Assembly: GCF_000963865.1 (NCBI RefSeq)
Contig: NZ_CP011071.1
Coordinates: forward strand, 1,988,501 to 2,052,500
Length of the DNA: 64,000 nucleotides
Reading direction: 5' to 3'
Source: Flagellimonas lutaonensis
Lineage (GTDB): Bacteria; Bacteroidota; Bacteroidia; Flavobacteriales; Flavobacteriaceae
Positions 54,269 through 62,427 of the stretch are shown here, piece after piece (the first letter of the stretch is position 1; the number at the start of each line of letters is the position of its first letter). Under the pieces are notes generated by a model, which was not told the DNA's origin, did no database searches, and saw only the letters and a list, made by a program, of their open reading frames with translations. Both the position numbers and the translations under genes were made by a program.

Positions 54269-55567
54269 ATGTATACGTTCTCAAACAGACTCAAAATAGG
54301 ATCTTACATACTTATGGCCCTTGGCGTCATTTGTCTTGCAACAGGTTTTTTGGGTGCTCCAAGTACTGTTGAAGAAGCCAGAGAAATGGTAGCCTCGGCT
54401 CATGACGATGGTCATGGCAGTGATCATGGGGAGGCTATGGCCCATTCTGAAGAGCACGATGCCTCGCATGATGAGCATCTGTTGCACCAACTGCAGAACA
54501 GACCATGGGCGGCTCTCTATACCGCGGCCTTCTTTTTCTTTATGATTGCCTTGGGAACCCTCGCATTTTATGCTATTCAGCGCGCCGCACAGGCAGGTTG
54601 GTCGCCATTGCTCTTTCGGGTGATGGAGGGCATCACGGCCTATTTGGTGCCAGGTGGCATCATCGTTTTTGTAATCTTGGTCTTGTCGGTCATGCATGTC
54701 AACCACTTGTTTGTTTGGATGGACCCCGAAGTGGTGGCCCATGACGAGCTGTTACAGGGCAAGCAGGGATACTTGAACCCGACCTTCTTTTTGATTCGTG
54801 CAGTTTTGTTTTTAGGGGGATGGATTTTTTACCGTCAATATTCAAGAAAACTGTCGTTGGCCCAAGATGAAGCGAACGATAACAGCAACTTTGTAAAGAA
54901 CTTTAAATGGTCAGCTGCCTTTTTGGTGTTTTATTTGATCTCAGAATCCATGATGTCTTGGGATTGGATAATGAGTCTCGACCCACACTGGTTCAGCACA
55001 CTCTTTGGTTGGTATGTGTTTGCCAGCATGTTCGTTTCGGGCATTACGGTAATCGCCATGGTAACCGTGTATCTGAAATCGAAGGGGTATCTAGAAGAGG
55101 TACACGACAGCCATATACACGATTTGGCCAAGTTTATGTTCGGTATCAGTATTTTTTGGACCTACCTTTGGTTTGGCCAGTTCATGCTAATTTGGTACGC
55201 CAATATTCCTGAAGAGGTTACCTATTTTGTAACCAGGATAGAAGATTACAAACTGCCATTCTTTGGTATGTTGGTCCTCAATTTCATATTTCCGTTGTTG
55301 ATATTGATGAACAGCGACTACAAACGTGTCAATTGGTTTGTGATCATGACAGGTATCATCATTTTGGTGGGCCATTATCTTGATGTTTTCAATATGGTAA
55401 TGCCCGCTACCGTTGGTGATCAATGGGGGATAGGAATCGCAGAGATAGGTGGTATACTTTTCTTTGCCGGGTTGTTTATTTTCTCAGTGTTCTCGGCATT
55501 GGCAAAAGCGCCTTTGGTACCAAAGAGAAATCCATTTTTAGAAGAGAGCAGACAGTTTCACTATTAA
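54269..55567 (+). CDS. actF: Alternative complex III subunit F, with His-rich N-terminal loop
   Basis: A 432-residue polytopic membrane protein with ten likely helices, homologous to ActC and ActF quinol:cytochrome c oxidoreductase subunits. After the first helix, residues about 44-73 form a loop dense in His, Asp and Glu (HDDGHGSDHGEAMAH, then EEHDASHDEH), which may bind a metal. Its core motifs include WDWIMSLDPHWFSTLFGWYV and FGISIFWTYLWFGQFMLIWY. It is followed by the oxidase genes at 28 bp, in line with the physical ACIII-oxidase supercomplex known in flavobacteria. Confidence 0.94.
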   Translation: MYTFSNRLKIGSYILMALGVICLATGFLGAPSTVEEAREMVASAHDDGHGSDHGEAMAHSEEHDASHDEHLLHQLQNRPWAALYTAAFFFFMIALGTLAFYAIQRAAQAGWSPLLFRVMEGITAYLVPGGIIVFVILVLSVMHVNHLFVWMDPEVVAHDELLQGKQGYLNPTFFLIRAVLFLGGWIFYRQYSRKLSLAQDEANDNSNFVKNFKWSAAFLVFYLISESMMSWDWIMSLDPHWFSTLFGWYVFASMFVSGITVIAMVTVYLKSKGYLEEVHDSHIHDLAKFMFGISIFWTYLWFGQFMLIWYANIPEEVTYFVTRIEDYKLPFFGMLVLNFIFPLLILMNSDYKRVNWFVIMTGIIILVGHYLDVFNMVMPATVGDQWGIGIAEIGGILFFAGLFIFSVFSALAKAPLVPKRNPFLEESRQFHY

Positions 55568-55595
55568 CAATACGTAAGCGCAAGAACAAGACAAG

Positions 55596-56732
55596 ATGAC
55601 TACACTATTGATATTGACAGTTTTGGTATTGGTGGCCATAGCCATTTGGCAGATGACCAAGATTTTTGAATTGTCACAACTTAGGGCAGATAGGTCAAAG
55701 TCAGAGATTGCCAATGATTCTGACAACAATACGAACGGCTATCTCATGTTCGGGTTCCTGATTTTTATTTACGGAATCACCATTTTCAGTTTTGCCAATT
55801 ATTCAAAGACACTATTGCCTGAAGCAGCTTCTGCCCACGGTGATGGTTACGATACTTTGATGTGGGTATCTTTTGCCATTATCTTTTTTGTACAGACCAT
55901 TACCCAGGCATTACTTCACTATTATGCTTATAAGTATAGAGGAAAAGAAGGTAAGAAGGCACTTTTCTTTGCCGATAACGACCGGTTGGAGTTCATCTGG
56001 ACCATCATTCCGGTAATTGTTTTGGCAGGCTTGATTATTTGGGGGCTTTATTCATGGACGAACATCATGGATGTCAACGAAGAAGACGACCCGCTTATTA
56101 TTGAGCTTTATGCACAACAATTCAATTGGACCGCCCGCTATGCTGGTGAAGACAATGTGCTGGGCGATGCAAGTGTACGTTTGATCGATATTGACAAGGC
56201 CAACGTTTTGGGCCTTGACGAGGCAGACCCCAATGGGGCCGATGATGTTATTGTAAAAGAACTGCATCTTCCAGTAGGGCGCAAAGTGAATTTTATGATG
56301 CGCTCGCAAGATGTGTTGCACTCGGCATACATGCCACACTTCAGGGCACAGATGAACTGCGTTCCGGGTATGATCACGCAATTTTCATTTACCCCGACCA
56401 TTACCACAGAGCAGATGCGGTTGAATCCTGAGGTGGTGGAAAAGGTCAAAAGAACAAATGCCCTAAGGGCCGAGTGGGCCGCTGAGGGGCGTCCAGATTC
56501 TGACCCGTGGGAATTTGACTATGTACTGCTGTGCAATAAAATCTGTGGTAAGTCACATTACAACATGCAGATGAAGATTATTGTTGAAACCGAAGAAGAG
56601 TTCAACAAATGGATGGCAGAGCAGAAAACATTTGCAGAGACCGTTCTTGCTGACGAAACAGAGCCGGCCTTTAACCCGGTTGCCGGGGCAGAAGCGGAGG
56701 AAGAAGTTGCAGCGGAAACTTCGGAGGAATAG
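55596..56732 (+). CDS. coxB: Cytochrome c oxidase subunit II
   Basis: A 378-residue protein with N-terminal helices (about residues 1-20, then 45-65, 85-110 and 130-150) and a periplasmic cupredoxin domain. The CuA ligands are HSAYMPHFRAQMNCVPG and CNKICGKSHYNM (Cys, Cys, His, Met spacing). The C-terminal tail is Glu/Ala-rich. It takes electrons into the aa3-type oxidase. There are two extra helices at the N-terminus compared with classical subunit II. It lies between actF and coxA. Confidence 0.95.
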   Translation: MTTLLILTVLVLVAIAIWQMTKIFELSQLRADRSKSEIANDSDNNTNGYLMFGFLIFIYGITIFSFANYSKTLLPEAASAHGDGYDTLMWVSFAIIFFVQTITQALLHYYAYKYRGKEGKKALFFADNDRLEFIWTIIPVIVLAGLIIWGLYSWTNIMDVNEEDDPLIIELYAQQFNWTARYAGEDNVLGDASVRLIDIDKANVLGLDEADPNGADDVIVKELHLPVGRKVNFMMRSQDVLHSAYMPHFRAQMNCVPGMITQFSFTPTITTEQMRLNPEVVEKVKRTNALRAEWAAEGRPDSDPWEFDYVLLCNKICGKSHYNMQMKIIVETEEEFNKWMAEQKTFAETVLADETEPAFNPVAGAEAEEEVAAETSEE

Positions 56733-56774
56733 GATTTAAAAAAATTGGAAAAAGAATACTAATATTAAAAGATT

Positions 56775-58604
56775 ATGTCTGCAGTAGCACACAATCATAA
56801 TGATGGCCACGGGCACGATGACCACGGGCACCACCATAAAGAAACTTTTATAACCAAGTACATCTTTAGCCAGGATCATAAGATGATTGCCAAACAATAC
56901 TTCATTACTGGAGTGTTGTTGATGGGCTTCATAGGTATTGCCATGTCTCTGCTATTTAGAATGCAGTTGGCGTGGCCGGGAGAGTCGTTCCCAGTATTTG
57001 AACTGCTCCTTGGTAAATGGGCCCCTGACGGCGTAATGGACGCTGATGTGTACTTGGCCTTGGTTACCATTCACGGTACGCTAATGGTGTTCTTTGTGCT
57101 GACCGCTGGCTTGAGTGGAACCTTCAGTAACCTACTCATTCCACTACAGATTGGTGCTAGGGATATGGCCTCGGGCTTTTTGAACATGATTTCCTATTGG
57201 TTGTTCTTCGTGTCATCGGTCATTATGGTCTGCTCATTGTTTGTTGAGGCGGGCCCTGCGGCAGCAGGATGGACGATTTACCCACCTCTGAGTGCGCTGC
57301 CCATGGCGCAGCCCGGTTCAGGTGCTGGTATGACCCTATGGTTGGTGTCGATGGCCATTTTCATCGCATCATCGTTATTAGGTTCGTTGAACTATATCGT
57401 TACGGTATTGAACCTTAGAACCAAGGGGATGTCTATGACCCGCTTGCCATTGACCATATGGGCCTTTTTTGTCACCGCTATCATCGGGGTTATTTCGTTC
57501 CCGGTTTTGTTGTCGGCGGCCCTTTTGTTGTTGATGGATAGAAGTTTCGGAACCTCCTTTTTCCTTTCAGATATTTTTATTCAAGGGGAAGTGCTTCACT
57601 ACCAAGGGGGCTCGCCCGTATTGTACGAGCACCTATTCTGGTTCTTGGGCCACCCTGAGGTATATATCGTAATTCTACCTGCGATGGGTATTGTCTCTGA
57701 GGTGATGTCGGTAAATGCGCGAAAACCCATCTTCGGATACCGGGCGATGATTGCCTCCATTTTGGCCATCGCTTTCCTATCTACCATTGTTTGGGGCCAC
57801 CATATGTTTATTTCAGGTATGAACCCTTTCTTGGGATCGGTATTTACCTTTACCACCTTGTTGATTGCCATACCCTCTGCGGTAAAGGCCTTCAACTGGA
57901 TTACCACTCTGTGGAAAGGTAACCTTCAGTTGAATCCCGGGATGTTGTTCTCAATAGGTATGGTCTCTACCTTTATAACCGGAGGTCTTACTGGTATTAT
58001 TTTGGGAGACAGTGCACTCGATATCAATGTACACGACACCTATTTTGTTGTGGCACACTTCCATTTGGTAATGGGTATTTCTGCACTTTATGGACTTTTT
58101 GCCGGGGTGTACCATTGGTTCCCGAAAATGTTCCAAGGACGCATGATGAACAAGAACCTTGGTTATGTACATTTCTGGATTACCGCCATTGGTTCGTACG
58201 GAATTTTCTTCCCCATGCACTTTGTGGGCATGGCCGGGGTACCAAGAAGATATTACCAAAATACGGCCTTCCCAATGTTCGATGAACTCACAGATGTACA
58301 AGTTCTGATGACAACCTTCGCCATCATCACGGCAAGCGCCCAGTTGATTTTTGCGTATAACTTCATAAGAAGTATCTTCTACGGGAAGAGAGGTCCCCAA
58401 AACCCTTGGAACGCGACCACTCTTGAATGGACAACCCCACAAGAGCATATGCACGGTAACTGGCCCGGGGCGATACCACATGTTCATCGTTGGGCATATG
58501 ATTACAGCAAAACCTATGAGAACGGTGAGTATATCTTACCGGGACAAGATTTTGTTCCACAGACCGTTCCCCTCCAAGAAAACGAGGAAGAGTTGAACCA
58601 TTAA
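56775..58604 (+). CDS. coxA: Cytochrome c oxidase subunit I, with His-rich N-terminus
   Basis: A 609-residue heme-copper oxidase core with 12 helices. Heme a and CuB ligands are visible in VTIHGTLMVFFVLTAG, FWFLGHPEVYIVILPAMG (with the cross-linked His-Tyr), WGHHMFISGMNPFLG and YFVVAHFHLVMG. It reduces O2 and pumps protons. The N-terminus, residues 6-21, is very rich in His, Asp and Gly (HNHNDGHGHDDHGHHH), parallel to the loop in ActF. It is the last gene of the operon, followed by a terminator. Subunit III is not in this cluster. Confidence 0.97.
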   Translation: MSAVAHNHNDGHGHDDHGHHHKETFITKYIFSQDHKMIAKQYFITGVLLMGFIGIAMSLLFRMQLAWPGESFPVFELLLGKWAPDGVMDADVYLALVTIHGTLMVFFVLTAGLSGTFSNLLIPLQIGARDMASGFLNMISYWLFFVSSVIMVCSLFVEAGPAAAGWTIYPPLSALPMAQPGSGAGMTLWLVSMAIFIASSLLGSLNYIVTVLNLRTKGMSMTRLPLTIWAFFVTAIIGVISFPVLLSAALLLLMDRSFGTSFFLSDIFIQGEVLHYQGGSPVLYEHLFWFLGHPEVYIVILPAMGIVSEVMSVNARKPIFGYRAMIASILAIAFLSTIVWGHHMFISGMNPFLGSVFTFTTLLIAIPSAVKAFNWITTLWKGNLQLNPGMLFSIGMVSTFITGGLTGIILGDSALDINVHDTYFVVAHFHLVMGISALYGLFAGVYHWFPKMFQGRMMNKNLGYVHFWITAIGSYGIFFPMHFVGMAGVPRRYYQNTAFPMFDELTDVQVLMTTFAIITASAQLIFAYNFIRSIFYGKRGPQNPWNATTLEWTTPQEHMHGNWPGAIPHVHRWAYDYSKTYENGEYILPGQDFVPQTVPLQENEEELNH

Positions 58605-58625
58605 GGTTCAAAGAAGATAGATCAA

Positions 58626-58655
58626 AGGGCCCATCGTTACGATGGGCCTTTTTTG
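58626..58655 (+). terminator. Rho-independent terminator of the act-cox operon
   Basis: A 9-bp stem GGCCCATCG / CGATGGGCC with loop TTA is followed by six T residues, 24 bp after the coxA stop. Confidence 0.93.
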
Positions 58656-58719
58656 TTTGTGACTTTGGCACTGATATTGTTTCTCAATTTATATCTTTAA
58701 AAAGATTAAGAACACTGTC

Positions 58720-59544
58720 ATGAAAAAATTTCTGCTGCCGCTCTTGTTGCTGTTCATGGTTTCGATGACCGCACAACGTAAACCAAAAATCAAGGGAAAC
58801 CGTGTGGTGACCGAGGTAAATGGCGAGTTGCCATCATTTAATGCCATTGTTCTCGAAGATAATCTTGATATCGTACTAAAAAAATCATTTGGCCCCGGCT
58901 ACCGTATCGAGGCAGATGACAACCTGGTCGATATACTTAAGTTTAAGGTTGAGGACAGTACCCTTGTCATTTCATCGTTTTACACGGTAACTTCCAAGAA
59001 AAAATTCAACATAACCGTTGAATTTGTTGAGCTAAAGGCAATCAGTGCCCAAGAAGGGAGCATTGTTTCTGAAGATATCATTACAAATGATAGAGTGTTC
59101 ATCGACGCCTTTGGTAATTCAGAAATGAACCTTAGTGCCAGTGCCTCGGTATTGGACCTTAATATGGAAGAAACCTCTTCAGGTGATCTTAATTTGGATG
59201 TTGATTCATTGAACATCAATCTAAGGGGAAGGTCAAAGCCATCTATTTACATGGCCAGTGGAACTGCTACCCTAGAGTTACAGGATAATGCCAATCTCGT
59301 AGTAGAGGGCACCTCGGACAACCTGTTTGCCAAAGTGGGAGACAATGCCAAGTTGAAAGCGCAGCGAATGGAAGCGGCTCTTGTAAAGTTGCACCTAGAA
59401 GGCTCTGCCGATGCCCATGTATATGCCTACCGCGAATTTGAACTGAGTTCTAAGGGCAATGGCAAGACCTTTTTGTATGGAACCCCAAAAATTACCATTA
59501 CTGAATTTTTGGATACTTCGCAACTGGTCAAAAAAGTGGAGTAG
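58720..59544 (+). CDS. Secreted DUF2807 (head GIN domain) protein
   Basis: A 274-residue protein with a signal peptide (MKKFLLPLLLLFMVSMTAQ). Regular beta-solenoid-like repeats follow: SFNAIVLEDNLDIVLKKS, LKAISAQEGSIVSEDI, VFIDAFGNSEMNLSASAS, SDNLFAKVGDNAKLKAQR. This is the DUF2807 pattern, common in Bacteroidota and of unknown function, possibly an adhesin-like or structural envelope protein. It lies between the coxA terminator and ruvB on the same strand. Confidence 0.85.
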   Translation: MKKFLLPLLLLFMVSMTAQRKPKIKGNRVVTEVNGELPSFNAIVLEDNLDIVLKKSFGPGYRIEADDNLVDILKFKVEDSTLVISSFYTVTSKKKFNITVEFVELKAISAQEGSIVSEDIITNDRVFIDAFGNSEMNLSASASVLDLNMEETSSGDLNLDVDSLNINLRGRSKPSIYMASGTATLELQDNANLVVEGTSDNLFAKVGDNAKLKAQRMEAALVKLHLEGSADAHVYAYREFELSSKGNGKTFLYGTPKITITEFLDTSQLVKKVE

Positions 59545-59602
59545 GCAGTCGCAGCAGGCACGCTTAGGAAGACCCTCTTGGAATCCAATGGCCCAATTGC
59601 GT

Positions 59603-59610
59603 TATATTTG
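59603..59610 (+). promoter_or_regulatory. -7 element directly upstream of ruvB
   Basis: TATATTTG matches TAnnTTTG. It ends 6 bp before the ruvB ATG at 59617, so transcription would start at or next to the start codon, giving a leaderless or nearly leaderless mRNA. A TTG lies 22 bp upstream, a longer spacer than ideal. It excludes the in-frame upstream start at 59578. Confidence 0.45.
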
Positions 59611-59616
59611 TTAGGT

Positions 59617-60639
59617 ATGAACGAGTACTTAGATCCATCTCCCGAGAATTTCTCACAAGAAGAGCTTGATATAGAAAGAGCCCTTAGGCCCATTTCATTC
59701 GATGATTTTACCGGCCAAGAGCAAGTGCTCGAGAACCTAAAGGTGTTTGTGCAGGCGGCCAATCTTCGTGGTGAGGCCTTGGACCATACCCTTTTTCATG
59801 GTCCTCCCGGTCTCGGAAAGACCACACTCGCGCACATTCTGGCCAATGAGTTGGGGGTGGGCATAAAGGTTACTTCAGGGCCGGTGTTGGACAAACCAGG
59901 CGATTTGGCAGGTCTGTTGACCAACCTAGAAGAACGCGATGTGTTGTTTATTGATGAGATTCATCGTTTGAGTCCGATTGTGGAGGAGTACCTGTACTCT
60001 GCCATGGAAGATTACAAAATCGATATTATGATAGAGACCGGGCCAAACGCGCGTTCGGTACAGATAAATTTGGCACCATTTACATTGGTAGGGGCCACCA
60101 CCCGTTCGGGACTGTTGACCGCCCCCATGCGCGCACGTTTTGGCATCACCAGTCGATTGGAATATTACGACACTGAATTGCTTTCGACCATCGTACAACG
60201 AAGTGCCGATATTCTAAAAGTGCCCATTACCAATGAAGCGGCCATAGAGATTGCGGGCCGGAGCCGCGGTACCCCGAGAATCTGCAATGCCTTATTGCGA
60301 AGGGTACGTGATTTTGCCCAAATCAAGGGCAATGGAAACATCGACCTTGAGATTTCGAGGTTCGGACTCAAAGCATTGAATGTAGATACCTACGGCCTGG
60401 ATGAAATGGACAACAAGATACTCTCTACCATAATAGATAAATTCAAGGGCGGCCCGGTGGGCATTACCACATTGGCGACCGCCGTTTCAGAAAGTGCAGA
60501 GACCATTGAAGAGGTCTACGAGCCTTTTTTGATTCAACAAGGTTTTATTATGCGCACCCCAAGAGGGCGTGAGGTTACTGAATTGGCTTATAAGCATCTG
60601 GGAAGGATTAAAGGTGGAAGTCAACCGGGGCTGTTTTGA
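59617..60639 (+). CDS. ruvB: Holliday junction branch migration DNA helicase RuvB
   Basis: A 340-residue AAA+ ATPase of normal length. It shows the N-terminal [20 protein letters not shown], Walker [16 protein letters not shown], Walker [21 protein letters not shown], sensor 1 region [19 protein letters not shown] and the winged-helix C-terminus ([20 protein letters not shown]). With RuvA it drives branch migration of Holliday junctions. The ATG at 59617 is chosen because it gives the canonical length and the -7 element lies just upstream. Confidence 0.97.
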   Translation: MNEYLDPSPENFSQEELDIERALRPISFDDFTGQEQVLENLKVFVQAANLRGEALDHTLFHGPPGLGKTTLAHILANELGVGIKVTSGPVLDKPGDLAGLLTNLEERDVLFIDEIHRLSPIVEEYLYSAMEDYKIDIMIETGPNARSVQINLAPFTLVGATTRSGLLTAPMRARFGITSRLEYYDTELLSTIVQRSADILKVPITNEAAIEIAGRSRGTPRICNALLRRVRDFAQIKGNGNIDLEISRFGLKALNVDTYGLDEMDNKILSTIIDKFKGGPVGITTLATAVSESAETIEEVYEPFLIQQGFIMRTPRGREVTELAYKHLGRIKGGSQPGLF

Positions 60640-60699
60640 ATTCCAAAAGAGAAAATACCGATTGAATCAAAAACCGAAGCCAAGAACACTGTTTTTGAG

Positions 60700-60730
60700 T
60701 TTTTAACCTCTGGATTCTGAACTATTTTTG
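60700..60730 (+). promoter_or_regulatory. Probable promoter of the DUF4242-AraC regulator gene
   Basis: TTTT (60700-60703), 19 bp, then TATTTTTG (60723-60730). The -7 is a perfect consensus and the -33 is off by one base, as at the act operon. It lies about 85 bp before the ATG. Confidence 0.5.
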
Positions 60731-60815
60731 CTATTAAATGAACCATTTTTTTTATTTTCAGTAGCAAAAGTTCCTTTTCTTTAAAATGATTGGAAATTGA
60801 TGAACCATTAGTGGT

Positions 60816-61919
60816 ATGCCCATTTATATGGACCGACATATCGTACCTGGCATAGAGGCCAAACACGCCGCCCAGGCACATCGAGAAGATTTAAAGATTC
60901 AAGATGAATATGGCTGCCGTTGTATGACCTATTGGGTAGATGAGGAAAGAGGTAGCGCCTTCTGCTTGATTGATGCCCCTGACATTGAGGCCGTGAAACA
61001 GATGCACGATAAGGCACATGGCTTGATTCCACATGACATTGTACAGGTAAACAGCACTGTAGTTGAGGCCTTTTTGGGCCGTATTGAGGATCCAGTGGGC
61101 TATTACGATTCAGATAACCCCGATCTTAAATTTTTCAATGATCCTGCCTTTCGAATAATCTTGGTGGCACAGACAAAAGATTCGACATTATTAAGGAATG
61201 CATTGGGGAAGAAGAAGGCAAAAAGGTTATTGGCGCTATACCATGAAATCATTCGCGATGAAGTAAATGTGAACCAAGGTCGGGAAGTTGAGTTGAAAGG
61301 GGAACGATTTATCGCTTCTTTTGTATCGGTCACACAGGCAGTTGCCTGTACGGCAGGAGTACAAAAGAGGCTTCATGTTGCAGGCGAGTTGATAAACTTA
61401 AGAATGGCCATAAATGCCGGTATGCCTGTTAGCAAAGACAAAAGTATTTTTGGCGATGTCATTAGGATGGCACAATATCTGTGTCGAACAGGCGCGCCCA
61501 ATCAGACGGTATTGGCTTCCATTATTAGGGAGCTCTATAAAGATGACGGGCAGCACAATATCAGCGACAAGGCTACCTTTAAATCCTTTTCGCCCATAAA
61601 TGAGAATGTGCTGCAACTGGTACTTGATGTTTTAAGGGACAACCATGCGAATCAACAGTTTGGCATGCAGGATTTCTGCAAAAAAACAGGTATGAGTAAA
61701 TCAAAACTCTATCGAAAATGCACCGAGCTTACGGGCATGTCACCCAACGAATTGCTGCGTGAACATCGTTTATTGAGATCGCTTGAACTGCTAAAGACTG
61801 ATCGCAACATAACACAGACCGCCTTTGACTGCGGTTTTGGTAGCCCGTCATACTTCACCAAATGCTTTCAAGAACGCTTTGGCTTACAGCCTTTGGCCTA
61901 TCAAAAAGAATTGGCATAA
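60816..61919 (+). CDS. DUF4242 / degenerate class III cyclase-like / AraC-type regulator
   Basis: A 367-residue three-domain protein. Residues 1-90 are a DUF4242 (nickel-binding-like) domain: MPIYMDRHIVPGIEAKHAAQ, CRCMTYWVDEERGSAFCLID. Residues about 112-245 have the outline of a class III adenylyl/guanylyl cyclase: ILVAQTKDSTLLRNAL, GREVELKGERFIASFVSVTQ, then AINAGMPVSKDKSIFGDVIR. The two metal Asp positions read Gln119 and Glu163, so catalysis is unlikely. Residues about 262-367 are an AraC HTH pair (FCKKTGMSKSKLYRKCTELT and the signature ITQTAFDCGFGSPSYFTKCF). It probably senses a small ligand and controls the next gene. The domain reading is inference from sequence pattern. Confidence 0.8.
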   Translation: MPIYMDRHIVPGIEAKHAAQAHREDLKIQDEYGCRCMTYWVDEERGSAFCLIDAPDIEAVKQMHDKAHGLIPHDIVQVNSTVVEAFLGRIEDPVGYYDSDNPDLKFFNDPAFRIILVAQTKDSTLLRNALGKKKAKRLLALYHEIIRDEVNVNQGREVELKGERFIASFVSVTQAVACTAGVQKRLHVAGELINLRMAINAGMPVSKDKSIFGDVIRMAQYLCRTGAPNQTVLASIIRELYKDDGQHNISDKATFKSFSPINENVLQLVLDVLRDNHANQQFGMQDFCKKTGMSKSKLYRKCTELTGMSPNELLREHRLLRSLELLKTDRNITQTAFDCGFGSPSYFTKCFQERFGLQPLAYQKELA

Positions 61920-62013
61920 GCTGATTTATTTCTTCTATTATTTGGGCTATGGGTGATATCCTTTCATTTTATGGTAGAATAGCTTTGTAGCTATAAACCT
62001 TAAAAGTATAGTC

Positions 62014-62412
62014 ATGAAAACCAGCAATGTTTTTACAGTATTGTTGACGGTCATAATGACCTCAGCAATTTATTCACAAGACCGGACAGAAGTCAGAAAC
62101 GAAATAAACAAAGGCATCATCAAAAAAAAAGTTGCCATGAAAACGTATTTGATCGAACGTGAGATTCCCGAAGCGGGGAAAATGACCGCAGAGCAACTGA
62201 AAGGCATCTCACAAAAATCGTTCTCCGTTTTAAAGGAAATGGGAAGCGACATCGAGTGGTTGCACAGCTATGTGGCAGATGATAAAGTATATTGCCTGTA
62301 CAGAGCCGAAAACGAAGAACTGATCAGAGAACATGCTGAAAAGGGTGGTTTTCCGGTGAATTCGATACAAGTGGTATCTACCAAGATTGGGCCAGGCACA
62401 GCTAAGAATTGA
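62014..62412 (+). CDS. Small secreted DUF4242-domain protein
   Basis: A 132-residue protein with a signal peptide (MKTSNVFTVLLTVIMTSAIYS) and one DUF4242 domain: MKTYLIEREIPEAGKMTAEQ, GSDIEWLHSYVADDKVYCLY, then REHAEKGGFPVNSIQVVST. It is the same domain type as the N-terminus of the regulator upstream (60816-61919), which suggests that the two belong to one system. A TAGCTTTG -7 element at 61980-61987 may give it its own regulated promoter. Metal binding is possible but not shown. It is followed 15 bp on by the surface lipoprotein gene. Confidence 0.8.
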   Translation: MKTSNVFTVLLTVIMTSAIYSQDRTEVRNEINKGIIKKKVAMKTYLIEREIPEAGKMTAEQLKGISQKSFSVLKEMGSDIEWLHSYVADDKVYCLYRAENEELIREHAEKGGFPVNSIQVVSTKIGPGTAKN

Positions 62413-62427
62413 CTAAAAATCAGAAAA

